Source of the DNA: Streptomyces spirodelae
Lineage (GTDB): Bacteria > Actinomycetota > Actinomycetes > Streptomycetales > Streptomycetaceae
Assembly (NCBI RefSeq): GCF_017676385.1
Contig: NZ_JAFFZN010000001.1
Span: 186,001 to 250,000, forward strand
Length of the DNA stretch: 64,000 nucleotides
Reading direction: 5' to 3'
Under the pieces are notes generated by a model. It saw only the letters and a program-made list of their open reading frames with translations, did not search any database and was not told the DNA's origin. Each line of letters opens with the position of its first letter. Position 1 is the first letter of the stretch. The position numbers were made by a program, and so were the translations under genes. Of the stretch, positions 53,601 through 61,162 are shown one piece after another.

Positions 53601-53729
53601 ATGCGCACCTTCGCCCGTGGAACGATGCGAATGATCCGCGAAGTGCTGTACGGAATCGACACGGGGAACCGGATCAAGCACGGTATCGCTCCCGCGTCGA
53701 ACGGCCAAAGCGGTGCGTCGGCCCGGTGA
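53601..53729 (+). CDS. 42-residue small protein
   Basis: ATG with the strongest Shine-Dalgarno in the area (GAGGAGG, 7-8 nt upstream). The product begins MRTFARGTMRMIREVLYGID and continues NRIKHGIAPASNGQSG, ending basic: a positively charged amphipathic helix with a polar tail and no signal peptide. Two hairpins follow the stop. I do not recognise it. It might instead be the leader or truncated start of a lost gene, but the complete set of expression signals argues for a real small gene. Confidence 0.5.
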   Translation: MRTFARGTMRMIREVLYGIDTGNRIKHGIAPASNGQSGASAR

Positions 53730-53734
53730 ACCGA

Positions 53735-53757
53735 GGAGAACGGGAGGGGAGTTCTCC
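53735..53757 (+). terminator. Hairpin after 42-residue gene
   Basis: GGAGAAC-N9-GTTCTCC, perfect 7-bp arms, starting 6 nt after the stop codon. Confidence 0.5.
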
Positions 53758-53791
53758 CTGGTAGGGCGGGCTCCCCGGCCGAGTGACCGCT

Positions 53792-53826
53792 GGGTGCGGC
53801 CAGGTTCGACGGGCCTGGCCGCACCC
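53792..53826. terminator. Strong hairpin, 13-bp perfect stem
   Basis: GGGTGCGGCCAGG-N9-CCTGGCCGCACCC. It lies in the 205-bp gap between the small gene and the convergent hypothetical gene. It is the most stable simple stem in the window and probably terminates transcription from both sides. Confidence 0.7.
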
Positions 53827-53934
53827 GGATTCCGCCTCGATTCCGCCGAGCGGTAACTCGCGGACCGGGTGCGAAGCACGCGGCTGGGGCGACCGGTTGC
53901 CCACGGAGCACCCGGGCCGGTCCGTGTGCGGGAT

Positions 53935-54357
53935 TCAGGGCCGCCGGTAGCGGGCTCTTATATGGAGCCGCTCGCCCTGGGGATCGAGGATGCTCAGGTA
54001 TTCGGCCGGTCGTTTGTCGGCGTTCCCGAACCAGTAGGGTAAGCGGGCATCGAATTCGGCGACCTCAACGAAATGCCGGTGCGCTCCGAGAGGGCGGTCA
54101 GGGTCACCCCGCTGCGGTGACGCGACTGGCGAAGCCGCGGCGACCGCGCTGAGCACGGCATCGAGTTCGTCGTCCGTCTCGGAACTGCAGTTCCGGCAAA
54201 GAATCTTGTCAGACCCGCCCCCGAGCAGCTCCGGCACCAGCCGGAACCCACCACACCCACGACGTCGTCCTGCGAGCGCAGCGCGTGCGATGACCCGCGC
54301 CAACGGTGCCGGGCGCACCGACGGAGTCAGCCGAGTGCCGGTCCCGGATCGGGCCAC
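53935..54357 (-). CDS. Hypothetical protein, C-terminal part convincing
   Basis: 140 residues from GTG 54357, overlapping the VOC gene end by 31 bp. Only the last 60 residues look strongly coding (HRHFVEVAEFDARLPYWFGN, then YLSILDPQGERLHIRARYRR). The CRNCSS in the middle could bind metal. The Arg/Ala-rich N-terminus may not be real, and the gene may start further in or be 5'-truncated. No family recognised. Confidence 0.45.
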   Translation of the reverse strand: MARSGTGTRLTPSVRPAPLARVIARAALAGRRRGCGGFRLVPELLGGGSDKILCRNCSSETDDELDAVLSAVAAASPVASPQRGDPDRPLGAHRHFVEVAEFDARLPYWFGNADKRPAEYLSILDPQGERLHIRARYRRP

Positions 54358-54719
54358 ACCAGCAGGCAGAACTCGTTGCCCTCGGGGTCGGCGAGCACCG
54401 TGGTCAGCACCCCGTTGTCGTCGAACGGGCCGGTGAGGAGTGTGGCGCCGCGCGCGCGGAGGCGGGACAGCTCCGGCTCCAGCGTGGACACACGCAGGTC
54501 GAGATGCATCCGGTTCTTGCCCCGCTTGGGCTCGGGAACCTGCTGGAGCAGCAGCTCAGGACCGCCGCCGTCCGCCGGCGCGAGACTCACGTACGGCGGC
54601 ACGGCGCGGACCCTCCGGTACCCGAGCACGGCGCACCAGAACTCGGCCAGCCGGTCGTTGTCGGCGCAGTCCAGCACGAACGCGATGTCCCGGCGAACGG
54701 TCCGCTCCTCCTCAGCCAT
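54327..54719 (-). CDS. VOC-family (glyoxalase-fold) protein
   Basis: 130 residues: IAFVLDCADNDRLAEFWCAV, then LLLQQVPEPKRGKNRMHLDL, and ADPEGNEFCLLVWPD. The K-N-R-M-H-L-D-L and D-P-E-G-N-E-F-C marks are the same as in the two-domain VOC proteins of this window, so this is a one-domain relative. GAAGGGAAGG precedes the ATG. Located 59 bp downstream of the alpha/beta hydrolase gene on the same strand, possibly co-transcribed. Confidence 0.87.
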   Translation of the reverse strand: MAEEERTVRRDIAFVLDCADNDRLAEFWCAVLGYRRVRAVPPYVSLAPADGGGPELLLQQVPEPKRGKNRMHLDLRVSTLEPELSRLRARGATLLTGPFDDNGVLTTVLADPEGNEFCLLVWPDPGPALG

Positions 54720-54778
54720 GCACCTTCCCTTCCCACCCGCCACCTCCCGCACGCGGCGGCTGCGCCTGCGGAACGCCG

Positions 54779-55507
54779 TCAGGAGGTGGCCTTGAGCAGG
54801 AGACCGGCGAGTTCCGCGGGCATGGTGATCATGCAGTCGTGGCCGGTCGGCAGTTCCCACACCTGAGCCGGAGAACCGTTGGGCTGTACTGGTGGGACGG
54901 GGCGCCGGGTGATGCCTTCCGGCCGGGCGCCGACGCAGTGGATGTGCGTGCGCGGTATTCCGTTCACGGCCGGGTTGTCCAGCCGGACCGGTTGCTGGAG
55001 GCAACGCACCGGTTGGTCCGAGAGCATCGATCGCAGCCAGGCGGCGTCGACGGGATCTGTGACTCCGAACAGGCCGAAGGGTGCCGGTTGCTCCGGCAGC
55101 GGGGGAATCCGCCAGCCGCTGTCGCTTCGCGCCGCGAGGTCGATCAGGTTCTGGGTCACCGGTTGGACATCGACCGCGGTCTCGCCGTCTTCGGGAACCA
55201 TCGCATCGAGGTAGACCAAGTGCGCGATCCGTTCCGGGACCTGGTTGGCCGCGGAGGAGATGACCAGCCCCGCGTAGCTGTGTCCGACGAGCACCACGTC
55301 GCTGAGTTGCTGATCGCCGATCAGCTCGACGATGTCCGCGACGTGGGTGTCGAGTCCGACCTCGGGGCTCAACAGGTGCGCCTTGTCGCCGTAGCCGGTC
55401 AGCGACGGCGCGAGCACCCGGTGCCCGGCCGACTCCAGCAGCGGTACCACCCGCTCCCAACACCGGCCGCTGTGCCAGGCGCCGTGGACCAGCAGAAATG
55501 TCGACAT
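54779..55507 (-). CDS. Alpha/beta hydrolase (salicylate-esterase/HNL-like branch)
   Basis: 242 residues: TFLLVHGAWHSGRCWERVVP at the N-terminus, nucleophile Ser about residue 80 in VVLVGHSYAGLVISSAA, and catalytic His in ELPTGHDCMITMPAELA. This compact form without a large cap resembles the plant-type esterase/hydroxynitrile-lyase group. ATG 55507 fits the family start; GAGGAAG lies 14 nt upstream, rather far. It diverges from an HxlR regulator with dyads between, so it is probably HxlR-controlled. Confidence 0.88.
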   Translation of the reverse strand: MSTFLLVHGAWHSGRCWERVVPLLESAGHRVLAPSLTGYGDKAHLLSPEVGLDTHVADIVELIGDQQLSDVVLVGHSYAGLVISSAANQVPERIAHLVYLDAMVPEDGETAVDVQPVTQNLIDLAARSDSGWRIPPLPEQPAPFGLFGVTDPVDAAWLRSMLSDQPVRCLQQPVRLDNPAVNGIPRTHIHCVGARPEGITRRPVPPVQPNGSPAQVWELPTGHDCMITMPAELAGLLLKATS

Positions 55508-55592
55508 GAGTGAACCCAACTTCCTCGGGGCGTGGAGGCGCGCGGAGACAGGCCGTTTCCGCGCAGTTCCCTTTTGCGCCTCGGTACTCTTT

Positions 55593-55662
55593 GAGAACCA
55601 CAACCATCGTGATGCGGCTCAACGTATGGGGCAATAAGGCACATTTCGGTGCCCCGGTTCTC
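55593..55662. promoter_or_regulatory. Paired dyads in hydrolase/HxlR intergenic region
   Basis: GAGAACC (55593-55599) and GGTTCTC (55656-55662) form distant inverted copies. Between them lies GGCAC-N6-GTGCC (55638-55653). This is plausible as two half-operators plus a central site for HxlR dimers. Confidence 0.4.
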
Positions 55663-55673
55663 TGGAGGTAACC

Positions 55674-56072
55674 ATGACCGCGAGGGACGACGAAGCGGCG
55701 CCGACCCGGCAGCACGACCCGTGCCGGACCCGCGAAGTGCTCGACATCGTCGGGGACAAGTGGTCGCTGCTGGTCGTCCGCACCCTCCAGGAGGGGCCGC
55801 GCCGCTTCACCGAGCTCAAGCGGGCCATCGACGGCATCAGCCAGCGCATGCTCACCGTAACCCTGCGCAGCCTCGAACGGGACGGAATCCTGACGCGCAC
55901 CGTGCGCAACGTCATGCCGCCCCACGTCAGCTACGAGCTCACCCCGATGGGCAGGACCCTCCAGGAGGCCACCGCGCCGCTGCTCGAATGGAGCCATGCG
56001 TACCTGCCGCACATCGACGCCGCCCGCGCGGAATACGACACCCGCACCGGCTCTCCGACCGGGCGGTCCTGA
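55674..56072 (+). CDS. HxlR-family transcriptional regulator
   Basis: 132 residues: HDPCRTREVLDIVGDKWSLL with the N-terminal Cys, RFTELKRAIDGISQRMLTVT, then LRSLERDGILTRTV. The wing and C-terminal helix ELTPMGRTLQEATAPLLEWS are standard. The ATG follows GGAGGTAA. Divergent from the alpha/beta hydrolase, its probable target. The conserved Cys suggests sensing of an electrophile, by family analogy. Confidence 0.92.
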   Translation: MTARDDEAAPTRQHDPCRTREVLDIVGDKWSLLVVRTLQEGPRRFTELKRAIDGISQRMLTVTLRSLERDGILTRTVRNVMPPHVSYELTPMGRTLQEATAPLLEWSHAYLPHIDAARAEYDTRTGSPTGRS

Positions 56073-56187
56073 CCCGCACACGGTGGGCGCCGGAGCTGCT
56101 GCGCGACGCGTGCGGCAGGGCGTTCGGTGGGCCACCCTGGGCAGTGCCGGTCCCCGGGTGGCGAGCCCGGCACCGCACGGGCTGGGG

Positions 56188-57519
56188 CTACCAGCGCGGG
56201 AGGCGCGGGGTGGTCCAGTCAGGGTCGGCAACGCGCATGGCGGATGCGTCGTCCCGGTCGCGCAGCGTGCCGTCGTCGTCCAGCCAGCGCTGGTGGAACA
56301 CCGCGAGCTTCTCCCGGTCGAGTTCGACTCCGAGCCCTGGCGCTTCGCTGACATCCAGGGCACCTTCGCGGAAGGTGAGCCGTTCGGTGATGACGTCCTC
56401 GGTCTGCCAGGGGTAGTGGCTGTCGCAGGCGTGGTCGAGGTTCGGCACAGTCGCTGCGACCTGGGTCATGGCGGCGAGGCTGATGCCCAGATGGGTGTTG
56501 GAGTGCATGGACAGGCCGACACCGAAGGTGCGGCAGATGGCCGCCAGTTCACGGGTGTTGCGCAACCCGCCCCAGTAGTGGTGGTCGGAGAGGACAACCT
56601 GCACGGCGTCCTTGACGAATGCCTCACGGATCTCGCCGAAGGTGGTGACGCACATATTGGTCGCCAGCGGGACCGGGGTCTTGGCGGCGACCTCGGCCAT
56701 CCCGCTGGTGCCGCTCGTCGGGTCCTCCAGATACTCCAGGACGTCGCGCAGTTCCTCCGCCACATGGAGCGAGGTGGGCACGGACCAGGCGCCGTTGGGG
56801 TCCAGCCGCAGCGGCCGGCCCGGGAAGCGCCCGGCCAGCGCCCGGACCGCGGCGATCTCCTGGTCCGGCGGGAAGACACCGCCCTTGAGCTTGAACGAGG
56901 TGAATCCGAACGTCTCGGCGAAGCGTTCGGCCTGGGCCACCACACCGGCCGGATCGACTGCCGCGCCCCAGTCGTCAATCTCGCCGCCCGTGCCTTGCGG
57001 ATGCCGGCCCCAGCGGTAGAAGAGGTAGGCGCTGTACTCGACGCGGTCGCGCACCTTGCCGCCCAGCAGGGCGTGCACCGGGAGGCCCGCCGCCTTGCCC
57101 CAGGCGTCCAGGCAGGCGACCTCGAAGCCGGAGATCACCGAGAGGCGCAGCTTGTCGGCGGTCTGCACGCCGCGCAGACCGCCGACGTCCACGGAGCTCT
57201 CGACCCGCGAGGCGTGCACGGTGATCCCATCGGCCAAGGTGAAGAGTCCGTTCAGATCCGTGACGCTGTGCCCGACGAGTTTGTCCGCCAGCGGGCGAGC
57301 GAGTTCGAGGTACTTGCTGTCGCCGTACGTCTCGCCGACGCCGGTCACACCGTCGGCCGTGACCACCTCCACGATCAGGCGTGGGGTGTACGGCTGGTGG
57401 ACGCCCTGGGTGTTCAACAGCGGCGGATCCGCGACCAGGAGTGGAGTGAGCCGCACCTGGCTGATCACGAGCGACTGGGGCGCCGGCGATGTGCGGGACT
57501 CCTGCGGGTTCTGCGGCAT
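56188..57519 (-). CDS. gudD: Glucarate dehydratase-like (enolase superfamily)
   Basis: 443 residues. All enolase-superfamily glucarate dehydratase residues are in place: Lys210 and Lys212 in FTSFKLKGG, metal ligands Asp240 (LRLDPNGAW), Glu265 and Asn288 (ATNMCVTTF), Asp312 (LSDHHYWGG) and His343 in MHSNTHLG. It converts D-glucarate or L-idarate to 5-keto-4-deoxyglucarate. ATG 57519 has GAGGG upstream; an in-frame extension to GTG 57690 exists but looks non-conserved. The predicted promoter is about 200 bp upstream, leaving a long leader. Confidence 0.88.
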   Translation of the reverse strand: MPQNPQESRTSPAPQSLVISQVRLTPLLVADPPLLNTQGVHQPYTPRLIVEVVTADGVTGVGETYGDSKYLELARPLADKLVGHSVTDLNGLFTLADGITVHASRVESSVDVGGLRGVQTADKLRLSVISGFEVACLDAWGKAAGLPVHALLGGKVRDRVEYSAYLFYRWGRHPQGTGGEIDDWGAAVDPAGVVAQAERFAETFGFTSFKLKGGVFPPDQEIAAVRALAGRFPGRPLRLDPNGAWSVPTSLHVAEELRDVLEYLEDPTSGTSGMAEVAAKTPVPLATNMCVTTFGEIREAFVKDAVQVVLSDHHYWGGLRNTRELAAICRTFGVGLSMHSNTHLGISLAAMTQVAATVPNLDHACDSHYPWQTEDVITERLTFREGALDVSEAPGLGVELDREKLAVFHQRWLDDDGTLRDRDDASAMRVADPDWTTPRLPRW

Positions 57520-57555
57520 GATGCGGCCCTCACGAGGTCGAATCCGATGGTCAGT

Positions 57556-57576
57556 GGTGCCTGGTGCCTGGTGCCT
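57556..57576. repeat. Three tandem copies of a 7-bp unit in the gudD leader
   Basis: GGTGCCT x3 (AGGCACC on the coding strand), 37 bp upstream of the gudD ATG inside the predicted long leader. Slippage here would change leader length or, if translation starts upstream, the reading frame. Confidence 0.65.
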
Positions 57577-57715
57577 GAAGCCGGCGAGCCCGTCCGGCCC
57601 GGAGCGAGTCGCCCGGCCCAGGTCGACGAGAGCGGAGCACGCAAGGGTCCGACCCGCCGCCGAGGCGGCAGCGACCGTTTCGCGCACCACCGGCTGTCGT
57701 CCCCCATAGAGATCC

Positions 57716-57763
57716 CGTCCATGTATACGAATGGACGTTAAGTAGGTGAACGACTGACGTCAA
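57716..57763 (-). promoter_or_regulatory. Promoter with overlapping GTATAC-centred operator upstream of gudD
   Basis: On the minus strand TTGACG (57763-57758), 17 bp, TAACGT (57740-57735). The dyad CGTCCAT-N8-ATGGACG (57716-57737) overlaps the -10 and the expected start. Its spacer contains GTATAC, the core found in operators of FadR-subfamily GntR regulators such as UxuR-type proteins. This is the site a sugar-acid repressor would use. Confidence 0.65.
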
Positions 57764-57802
57764 TAGGCCCGCGGCAGACGAAGGGAACGGCAGAATCGGC
57801 CC

Positions 57803-57957
57803 ATGGTGCGAGTCGGATCCGTGGTGCTGGGCGTCTCGGATGTGCCGCGTGCGGCCGCTTTCTGGCTGTAGGCCCTGTATCCGGACGACGCCGACTTCGT
57901 CGTGCTCGCCGATCCGGAGGGCAACCGCTTCGCGTCATCGACACCGGGCGCAACTGA
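57803..57957 (+). pseudogene. Decayed VOC-family gene
   Basis: ATG 57803 opens MVRVGSVVLGVSDVPRAAAF then WL and a TAG. The same frame resumes with DFVVLADPEGNRF, after which a one-base loss shifts what should read CVIDTG-N-stop. Both ends of a VOC domain are thus present, but the middle is deleted, with one nonsense and one frameshift. Non-functional. Confidence 0.7.
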
Positions 57958-57974
57958 CGCAGGTGTCTGTCCCC

Positions 57975-58025
57975 CACCAGCCGCAGCCGGTTGAGGGCGT
58001 CCGCGCCGAAGCCGATCCGCAGCAT
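57975..58025 (-). pseudogene. Start of a winged-helix (ArsR/DUF5937-like) regulator
   Basis: ATG 58025 with GGGGGAAG upstream opens MLRIGFGADALNRLRLV, which resembles the first strand and helix of ArsR-like regulators that begin MLRIHF-x-x-x-D-L-x-R-x-R. After 17 codons the similarity ends. It lies tail to tail with the VOC remnant, so both may have been cut by one deletion. Confidence 0.35.
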
Positions 58026-58138
58026 GTCCCGCACTTCCCCCGGTCATACACGACGTCCGAAAGTCGCGGTCGTCGCCCTCGGCTGTGCGGAGCCGCGCGG
58101 GTGTAGCACTCACCCAGCCCCGTCGGCCGGTGTGCCCC

Positions 58139-58696
58139 TCATCCGTGCCCGTCGGCCGTGGCCGAAGCTCGTCTGCGCGCCCGGTAGGCAGCGGCCTTGA
58201 CGCGGTTGCCGCACTCGTCCATCCCGCACCAGGTGCGCCGGGCGCCGCGTGAGCGGTCGAGGTAGAGGCGCGTGCAGTCGGGGCGACCGCACTCCTTGAG
58301 GCAGGCAGCGGGGTCGGCGAGTGCGGCGATACCGCTTCTGGCCAGGTGTGACAGGACCGACGGCAGGTCGCCCGAGATACGCAGCCCCGCGTGGCCGAGC
58401 TCGACCTTGGGCACCGGCCCGGCCGCCGCAGCGTTGACGATCTCGAGGTCGCCCGGGGCGAAGGAGCGGCCGAGCAGGCGGTCGAGGGCGAGCCGGTAGA
58501 CCGCCTCCCGCAGCGCCAGCGCCGCTTCGAAGCCCGCGGTCTCGACAGTCACATGAGCGGGGAGCTCGTCGCACTGGGCCACCCACCGCTCCAAGTCGGC
58601 GGGCACGCTCAGGAGATCGACGGGCTCCCCTCGGCGAGAACCCACGGTACCGGCCAGATCGAGGGCGGGGTTGCCGCTCACAAAAGCGAATTCCAC
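58139..58696 (-). CDS. CGNR zinc-finger / ABATE-domain regulator
   Basis: 185 residues. The N-terminal ABATE-like domain begins FAFVSGNPALDLAGTVGSRR; a helical middle has LALREAVYRLALDRLLG. The C-terminal zinc finger reads CGRPDCTRLYLDRSRGARRT then WCGMDECGNRVKAAAYRARR, giving the C-x4-C...C-x4-C-G-N-R pattern. It is probably a stress or substrate-responsive transcription factor. GTG 58696 has no Shine-Dalgarno; CAAGAT six bases upstream could be a leaderless -10. Divergent from the HAD gene. Confidence 0.87.
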   Translation of the reverse strand: MEFAFVSGNPALDLAGTVGSRRGEPVDLLSVPADLERWVAQCDELPAHVTVETAGFEAALALREAVYRLALDRLLGRSFAPGDLEIVNAAAAGPVPKVELGHAGLRISGDLPSVLSHLARSGIAALADPAACLKECGRPDCTRLYLDRSRGARRTWCGMDECGNRVKAAAYRARRRASATADGHG

Positions 58697-58735
58697 GTCA
58701 CCATCTTGACCAGTGACGCGCCCGGAGGCAAGACT

Positions 58736-58758
58736 CGTCACCTGTTGAACCGGTGACG
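58736..58758. promoter_or_regulatory. Inverted repeat CGTCACC-N9-GGTGACG in CGNR/HAD intergenic region
   Basis: Perfect 7-bp arms in the 84-bp divergent region. Further GTCACC and GTGACG half-sites occur at 58697-58716. A likely binding region for the CGNR protein. Confidence 0.5.
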
Positions 58759-58780
58759 CCGGCGAAAGACGGGAGAGAGC

Positions 58781-59551
58781 ATGGCCGAGATCCAGGACGC
58801 CGACACCAGCAGTGACACCGCCACCGACACCGAGGCCGGTACTGACGCCAGTGCCACCATCGGCACGGACGTCGGCCTCGACGTCGTCGTCTTCGACGTG
58901 CTCGGGACCCTGGTCGACGAACCGGGCGGGCTCCGAACGGAAATCCGCGACGCGGTGCCAGGGTCCGACGACGCACTTGTCGAGGAACTGCTCACCATCT
59001 GGCAGCAGCACTGCGAGCGCGAGCAGCAGCGGATCACGGAAGGCCACCGCGCCTACGCCGACACCGAGACCATCGACCGAGAGGCGGCCCGGCGAGTGAC
59101 CGACCGTGCCGGGGTCACCGACCCGGCGACCATCGCCCGCCTTGCCACAGCCGGCCGTCGTCTGCCCCCTTGGGACGACTCCGTCGCCGGTCTCGCACAC
59201 CTCGCCCGGCACTTCCCCGTCATCGGACTGTCCAACGCCGCCCGCACCGCGCTCCTGCAGCTCAACGCATATGCCGGGCTGCGCTGGCACCAAGCCCTGT
59301 CCGCCGAAGCCGTATCGGCCTACAAGCCGGCGCCGGAGGTCTACCAACTCGCCCTCGACACCGCCGGATGCCCGCCGGAACGCGTCCTCATGGTCGCCGC
59401 CCACGCCTGGGACCTGCGCGGAGCCCAGGCGCTGGGGATGCGGACCGCCTACGTCCGGCGACCGGTCGGTGACCCGCCGACGGACTCCGACACCTTCGAC
59501 TGGCGATTCGACGGGCTGCAAGAGTTGGTCAGCACCCTGACAGCGAAGTAG
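58781..59551 (+). CDS. HAD-superfamily haloacid dehalogenase-like hydrolase
   Basis: 256 residues. An Asp/Thr-rich N-terminal stretch (residues 6-30) precedes the HAD core. Motif I is VVVFDVLGTLVDE (Asp39; the usual second Asp is replaced, as in L-2-haloacid dehalogenases), motif II GLSNAA (Ser151-Asn152), motif III Lys182 in SAYKPAPEVY, and motif IV near MVAAHAWDLRGAQALG. This pattern fits type II haloacid dehalogenases, which remove halide from 2-haloalkanoates, though many homologues are uncharacterised. Divergent from the CGNR regulator. Confidence 0.88.
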   Translation: MAEIQDADTSSDTATDTEAGTDASATIGTDVGLDVVVFDVLGTLVDEPGGLRTEIRDAVPGSDDALVEELLTIWQQHCEREQQRITEGHRAYADTETIDREAARRVTDRAGVTDPATIARLATAGRRLPPWDDSVAGLAHLARHFPVIGLSNAARTALLQLNAYAGLRWHQALSAEAVSAYKPAPEVYQLALDTAGCPPERVLMVAAHAWDLRGAQALGMRTAYVRRPVGDPPTDSDTFDWRFDGLQELVSTLTAK

Positions 59552-59581
59552 CCGGTCCTACGCGAACGAGCCCGTCCGGAT

Positions 59582-60031
59582 TCAGCGAACGGCGTCCGCT
59601 CCCGCCGCGAGATCGGCTTCCACGTTCGCCGCCATGACGGAGAGGTTCCGCACCGTCTGCTGGTACTGCTCAGGCGTGAGCTCCCCGAGAACCACGGCGC
59701 GGGAGCGGGCGATCCGGTCCGCGGCCTGAGCATGCACCGCACGCCCGGAGGCGGTGAGCTCCACGGTGTGCCCGTCGGCGCGCGTCCACCCCCGGGCGGT
59801 GAGGCCGTCAGGACCGTCCAGCAACTCCGCCAGCCCCGGCTCGCCCTCGCACAGGAACGGAGCGACTGCGTCGGCCAGTTCCCCGCGGGGCGCGGCGCCC
59901 CGGCTGAGCGTGTGAAGAACCTGCCAGTGCCGCCGGGCGAGTCCGAGGTCTCCGAGCGTGACGTCGAACTGCCGCTCCAGCAGGTGGTGCAGGTGCATGA
60001 GCCAGTAGCCGATGGGCTTGGGCGCGTCCAT
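59582..60031 (-). CDS. MarR-family transcriptional regulator
   Basis: 149 residues: IGYWLMHLHHLLERQFDVTL, then LGLARRHWQVLHTLSRGAAP and the winged HTH up to DGLTARGWTRADGHTVELTA, with a C-terminal dimer helix. GGGAG lies 5-9 nt before the ATG. It faces a second MarR gene across 76 bp containing a direct repeat. Confidence 0.88.
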   Translation of the reverse strand: MDAPKPIGYWLMHLHHLLERQFDVTLGDLGLARRHWQVLHTLSRGAAPRGELADAVAPFLCEGEPGLAELLDGPDGLTARGWTRADGHTVELTASGRAVHAQAADRIARSRAVVLGELTPEQYQQTVRNLSVMAANVEADLAAGADAVR

Positions 60032-60057
60032 CCCGAGTCTCCCGCCGTCCGGTATTG

Positions 60058-60078
60058 CATGTACTTTAACATGTACTT
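60058..60078. promoter_or_regulatory. Direct repeat CATGTACTT-N3-CATGTACTT between divergent MarR genes
   Basis: Two identical 9-bp copies with a 12-bp period in an AT-richer stretch of a GC-rich window. A TTGCAT overlaps the first copy and may be a -35 for the rightward gene. Candidate shared operator for one or both MarR proteins. Confidence 0.5.
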
Positions 60079-60107
60079 GCTGTTCCTTATGGAGATTGGG
60101 AGACCCG

Positions 60108-60593
60108 GTGGACACCCCGGATACGGATGTCGCGGCGCTGGAGGCCGCGGTCGTCGCGCTGCGCCGGAGCCAGAAGCGCCGAGCGCTGGCCCGGCTGTCG
60201 GAGCGACGCGGTGAGCGCATCAGCCCCTACGCCGACCTGCCGGACGCGGTCGTGGAGTTGCTCGACACGATCGCCGCAGAGGCGGCGCGGGGTGATGCGC
60301 TCACCGTCACGCGAGCGGCCGCGGCCCTCGGCGTCGACCAGCCGCGCGCCAGCAGACTCACCGCGCAGGCCCTGGACGCCGGGCTGCTGTGCCGCCGGGC
60401 GGATCAGCGGGACGGACGGCGCTCGCTCCTGGCCCTCACCCCGGAGGGGCAGGCGGTGCTCGACCGCGTACGCGACTTCCGACGCCGCGTCATCGCCGAG
60501 GCCGTGGGCGACTGGCCCGACGAGGAGCGCGGTGAACTCGCCCGCCTCCTCGCCCGTTTCGTCCGGGACTTCTGCGCGGTGACGGGCTCTTGA
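60108..60593 (+). CDS. MarR-family transcriptional regulator
   Basis: 161 residues: AVVELLDTIAAEAARGDALT, then VTRAAAALGVDQPRASRLTA as the recognition region, and DAGLLCRRADQRDGRRSLLA as the wing. GTG 60108 has GGGAG about 5 nt upstream. Convergent with RidA downstream and divergent from the other MarR gene, so its target may be its neighbour or an unlinked gene. Confidence 0.88.
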   Translation: MDTPDTDVAALEAAVVALRRSQKRRALARLSERRGERISPYADLPDAVVELLDTIAAEAARGDALTVTRAAAALGVDQPRASRLTAQALDAGLLCRRADQRDGRRSLLALTPEGQAVLDRVRDFRRRVIAEAVGDWPDEERGELARLLARFVRDFCAVTGS

Positions 60594-60633
60594 GCCACCA
60601 GTTCGGAGCCGGCTCCGCGTGGGCGGGCCGGCG

Positions 60634-61035
60634 TCACGCCACGGCGGTCCCCTCCAGCTCGACCAGCTGGCCCGGCAGCGCCAGCCGTGTCACCCCGAGC
60701 ATCGTGGTGGTAGGCGCCACCCCGGCGGCGCCCAACCGCGACGCCAGCACGCCGTAGTGCGGGAACAGCAGATCGACGTCGGTGGTGTAGACGTTGAGCC
60801 GGACGAGGTTCGCGAGGGTCATTCCGGCCTCGCCGAGCACGCCCTCCAGATTGTCGAGGCTCAGCGCCAACTGTGCGGCCATGTCACCCTCGTGCTGGGG
60901 CTTGCCGTCGCCGCTCATCGCGGTCTGACCCGAGCAGTACAGGGTCCGGGTGTGCCCGGAGACGATCTCGCCCTGGTTGAACCCCATCTCCACCGACCAC
61001 GTCACCGGGTTGACTGCCGTTCGTTCCACTGCCAT
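60634..61035 (-). CDS. RidA-family (YjgF/YER057c/UK114) protein
   Basis: 133 residues: GHTRTLYCSGQTAMSGDGKP, then QLALSLDNLEGVLGEAGMTL and the family end VTRLALPGQLVELEGTAVA. RidA proper deaminates reactive enamine/imine intermediates and uses a conserved Arg about residue 105 in -R-x-A-V; here the equivalent region reads LGVTRLAL, so it may belong to a Rid subfamily with different activity. GGAGCTG precedes the ATG. Divergent from the WYL regulator. Confidence 0.88.
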   Translation of the reverse strand: MAVERTAVNPVTWSVEMGFNQGEIVSGHTRTLYCSGQTAMSGDGKPQHEGDMAAQLALSLDNLEGVLGEAGMTLANLVRLNVYTTDVDLLFPHYGVLASRLGAAGVAPTTTMLGVTRLALPGQLVELEGTAVA

Positions 61036-61162
61036 ATCAGCTCCGTTGGATTCATCGAGTACGTACGTCCAGCTGTGCGGTAGCCGCCCTGCCGACGTCG
61101 GTGCTCATGAGCCTCGCAACAAAGCACGACATCCTTGGTCATGTATTCGATAAGGTCCCCCC

